DNA from: Auxenochlorella pyrenoidosa
Taxonomy: Eukaryota; Chlorophyta; Trebouxiophyceae; Chlorellales; Chlorellaceae
Assembly: GCA_001430745.1 (NCBI GenBank)
Contig: KQ481971.1
Span: forward strand, 72,786-95,131
Direction of reading: 5' to 3'
DNA length: 22,346 bases
The notes under the pieces are model-generated. The model was not told where the DNA came from, searched no databases, and saw only the letters and a list, made by a program, of their open reading frames with translations. The position numbers and the translations under genes were made by a program. Shown here piece after piece: positions 20,580 through 22,346 of the stretch (the first letter of the stretch is position 1; each line of letters opens with the position of its first letter).

Positions 20580-20865
20580 TCTGCCCTGCTGCTGCCGGGC
20601 TAGGAGCTTGTGCTCGGCCCTTGGGAGCGCGTCACAGCGGCGATGGGAGCCACTCAGGCCGACTGGCGGCTAGCCCGCTTCGAAAATTTCTTGAGAACGC
20701 GAGCCCAGGTCCCTCAGGCTCTTGTTGAATAGATGTCCTGAACACCTCGATCAGCGTACAGAACAACAGGACCGATCGCTGCCGCAGACGCCCCCTGCAA
20801 TCGCAGCAGAGCGCAGCACAGAAGGGTTGCAAGCGAGGGCCTTCACAGTATCAGTTCACAATACG
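20580..20865. promoter_or_regulatory. Divergent promoter between ERG28 and the glutathione peroxidase
   Basis: A 286-bp head-to-head spacer carries both 5' UTRs and core promoters. It is slightly AT-richer than the flanking coding DNA. No TATA box or known element was recognised. Confidence 0.6.
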
Positions 20866-22142
20866 ATGGCGGCCACTGTGGCCTGCAAGCCCATCCCCCT
20901 GGGCGCCAGGGGCGTCCGCGGTGCCCATGGCGCCGGTGTCGGCACTGGCCGGGCCGTCGCTGTGAGGGCCTCTGCGTCCCGCCGTGATGATTTGGAGCTG
21001 AATGCAGACAGCCTGGGCCGCCGGCAGGCACTGCTGGCTGGCGGAGCGCTGGCGGGCGCCCTTGCCGCAGGCCTCGTGCTGCCTGGTGGCGTGCCAGCCG
21101 CGGCTGCCGAAGGTGGGCAAACTGCTGACGACTCTGCCAGCCCTTGATTAAGACAGGTTGTGTGAAAGGCAACAGGAGGAAGCATTATCTTGCATCGGCA
21201 TGGGCAGCTGACCCTGCCGGTTCGCCCTGGTCGCGACCCGCCGCCCACCCCCTGCCCCCGGCCGTCCACCCGCCTGCTGCAGAGTCCATCTACGACCAGA
21301 CGGCGCTCATGTTTGGCGAGGAGGTGCCGCTCAGCCGGTACCGCGGGCAGGTGAGGCAGGGCCGCTGCGCCGCGCTGCGCCGCGCCCTCACGCCAATACG
21401 CACACTCCCCTCCCAGCACGCGGCAGCATGCGGCAGGGGTGTGATGCAGTGCTTCGAGGGCGCCATCGAGCAGGGCAGGTGTGCCGCGCACGCTGTCAAA
21501 CCTGGTACCGGCATGCGTAGCTGTGCCTGAAGCCCCCGGTGCATTCCCCTCCTGGCTGCCACCCATGCAGGTGCTGCTCGTCGTCAACGTGGCGTCGGAA
21601 TGACCCCTGCAGAACGTAAACTACCCTGGTCAGTGGGCAGTGAGCCATGGCTGGAGCCTGCGTGGCTGTGCAGAGGTGCCAAATTGAGGCGCATCAGCCA
21701 GCATCGCTCCTGGGAGCCCCGGCTGCTGGGCCGGAGGCCTAGTGGCTCCTTTTTTTCCCCATGGTGTGCTTCAATCTCCCTGCTGCGGCTTGTGCGCGGC
21801 TGCAGGTGCTAGGGCGCTGTACGAAAAGTACAAGTGAGGCGGTGCTTGGGGGCTGGGGCCGTGGCAGGCGGTGGTGCTGGGGGCTGGGCATGGTTTGCAC
21901 TCGTGCCTTGTGTCCGAGCCTGGGGCCACTGCCAGCCGTGTGGCCGCTAGCGCCGGTGGCAACTCAGCGCTGGGTTGTTGCGCCTTCGCCAAGCCATGCC
22001 TGGCCCCTGGGTCTTTCTGGGGCCATACATGTACAGAAGAGCAGGCCGCCTGGCTGGCGGTGACTCCTTATTAACCTGCCAGCCCTCCCTCTTACCCGGC
22101 AGGGACCAGGGCTTCAACATCATCGCTTTCCCGTGCAACCAG
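20866..22142 (+). CDS. GPX: Glutathione peroxidase, plastid/lumen-targeted, probable selenoprotein, 5' part
   Basis: Exons: 20866-21112, 21283-21350, 21571-21628, 21806-21833, 22103-22142, then continuing past the window. The visible part is 147 aa if TGA 21601-21603 is read as an amino acid. The enzyme reduces hydrogen or lipid peroxides with thiols. Residues 1-50 look like a chloroplast transit peptide; 51-82 are a Tat-type thylakoid signal with twin arginines in GRRQALLAGG, a hydrophobic run and PAAAAE. The mature part starts SIYDQTALMF. VLLVVNVASE leads to the catalytic position, residue 116, coded TGA instead of Cys TGC. Then come NYPG, ARALYEKYKDQGF and FPCNQ. The spacing from the catalytic position to NY and to LYEKYK equals that of plant GPX. 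The usual Gly after the catalytic residue is Pro, and the Thr two residues further on is Gln. A nonsense mutation is the alternative. Confidence 0.85.
21601..21603 (+). other. In-frame TGA at the GPX catalytic site, candidate selenocysteine codon
   Basis: The exon reads VLLVVNVASE, then TGA, then PLQNVNYPG before a GTCAGT donor at 21629. Glutathione peroxidases carry Cys or Sec at exactly this place (NVAS-x-C/U). The frame is kept on both sides and joins the next exon in phase. The SECIS element needed for Sec insertion would be in the 3' UTR, outside the window. Confidence 0.7.
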
Positions 22143-22346
22143 GTGGGCAGGCAGGCCCGTGTGCGGAGGGCAGGCAGGCCGATGCGCCGGGGCTGCGGCG
22201 GCAGTCGGGACCACCCCGCCAGGCAGTGCCAGCCGCCGCTGCTGGGTGCCCGCTGCTGGCTGGGCACCGACCCCCGGCCCGCCGCCGCACTGCCAGCAGC
22301 CTGGCAAGGCACCTCCCCGCCGCCCTCCGCGACGCCCCTGCCCCCC
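22143..22346 (+). other. Start of an intron of the glutathione peroxidase gene
   Basis: After FPCNQ the sequence has a GTGGGC donor. No acceptor followed by the expected FGGQEPG-like block is seen before the window ends, so the gene is cut here. Confidence 0.7.

Noticed and set aside
21589..21612. A 24-27-base intron removing the GPX TGA codon (donor AAC|GTGGCG, acceptor CTGCAG)
   Set aside because: It is far shorter than any other intron here and would delete the NVAS catalytic motif itself.
1..22346. tRNA, rRNA, operon or prokaryotic signals
   Set aside because: No cloverleaf-like or ribosomal segments were noticed, and the intron structure of all seven genes rules out a bacterial source.

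Overview
The window is nuclear DNA from a GC-rich, intron-dense green alga, most likely a Chlorella-like trebouxiophyte. The evidence is: 43 complete spliceosomal introns, mostly about 100-350 bp; CAG/CTG and CA microsatellites; TGTAA-type polyadenylation signals downstream of several genes; and plant-type proteins, including chloroplast-directed ones. There are no bacterial operons, ribosome-binding sites, tRNAs, rRNAs or CRISPR arrays. All gene models were assembled by hand by joining reading frames across GT-AG or GC-AG junctions, and every model keeps frame through all exons.

Layout, left to right. (1) 1-1823, +: 3' part of an ABC1/UbiB-like atypical kinase of the plastid ABC1K type. (2) 2088-4458, -: a DUF502/COV (CONTINUOUS VASCULAR RING)-like membrane protein, 307 aa, 8 exons, convergent with gene 1. 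(3) 4713-9285, +: an LCAT3-like phospholipase A1/acyltransferase, 548 aa, 12 exons, divergent from gene 2; its largest intron holds a long inverted repeat of about 600 bp. (4) 9729-16225, +: a 1670-aa TOGARAM/Crescerin-like TOG-array microtubule protein, 9 exons. (5) 16686-18550, -: translation initiation factor eIF4E, 201 aa, 5 exons, convergent with gene 4. (6) 19216-20579, -: ERG28, the sterol C-4 demethylation scaffold, 147 aa, 5 exons. (7) 20866 to beyond the window end, +: a glutathione peroxidase with a plastid/thylakoid Tat-type leader and an in-frame TGA at the catalytic position, so a candidate selenoprotein; divergent from ERG28.

The genes are unrelated housekeeping functions rather than a cluster or a new multi-gene system. 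The most interesting signals are the TGA codon in the glutathione peroxidase together with its Tat-like leader, the long foldback in intron 5 of the LCAT3-like gene, the excess of GC-AG introns (5 of 11 in that same gene), and a cilium-type TOG protein in what looks like a non-flagellate alga.
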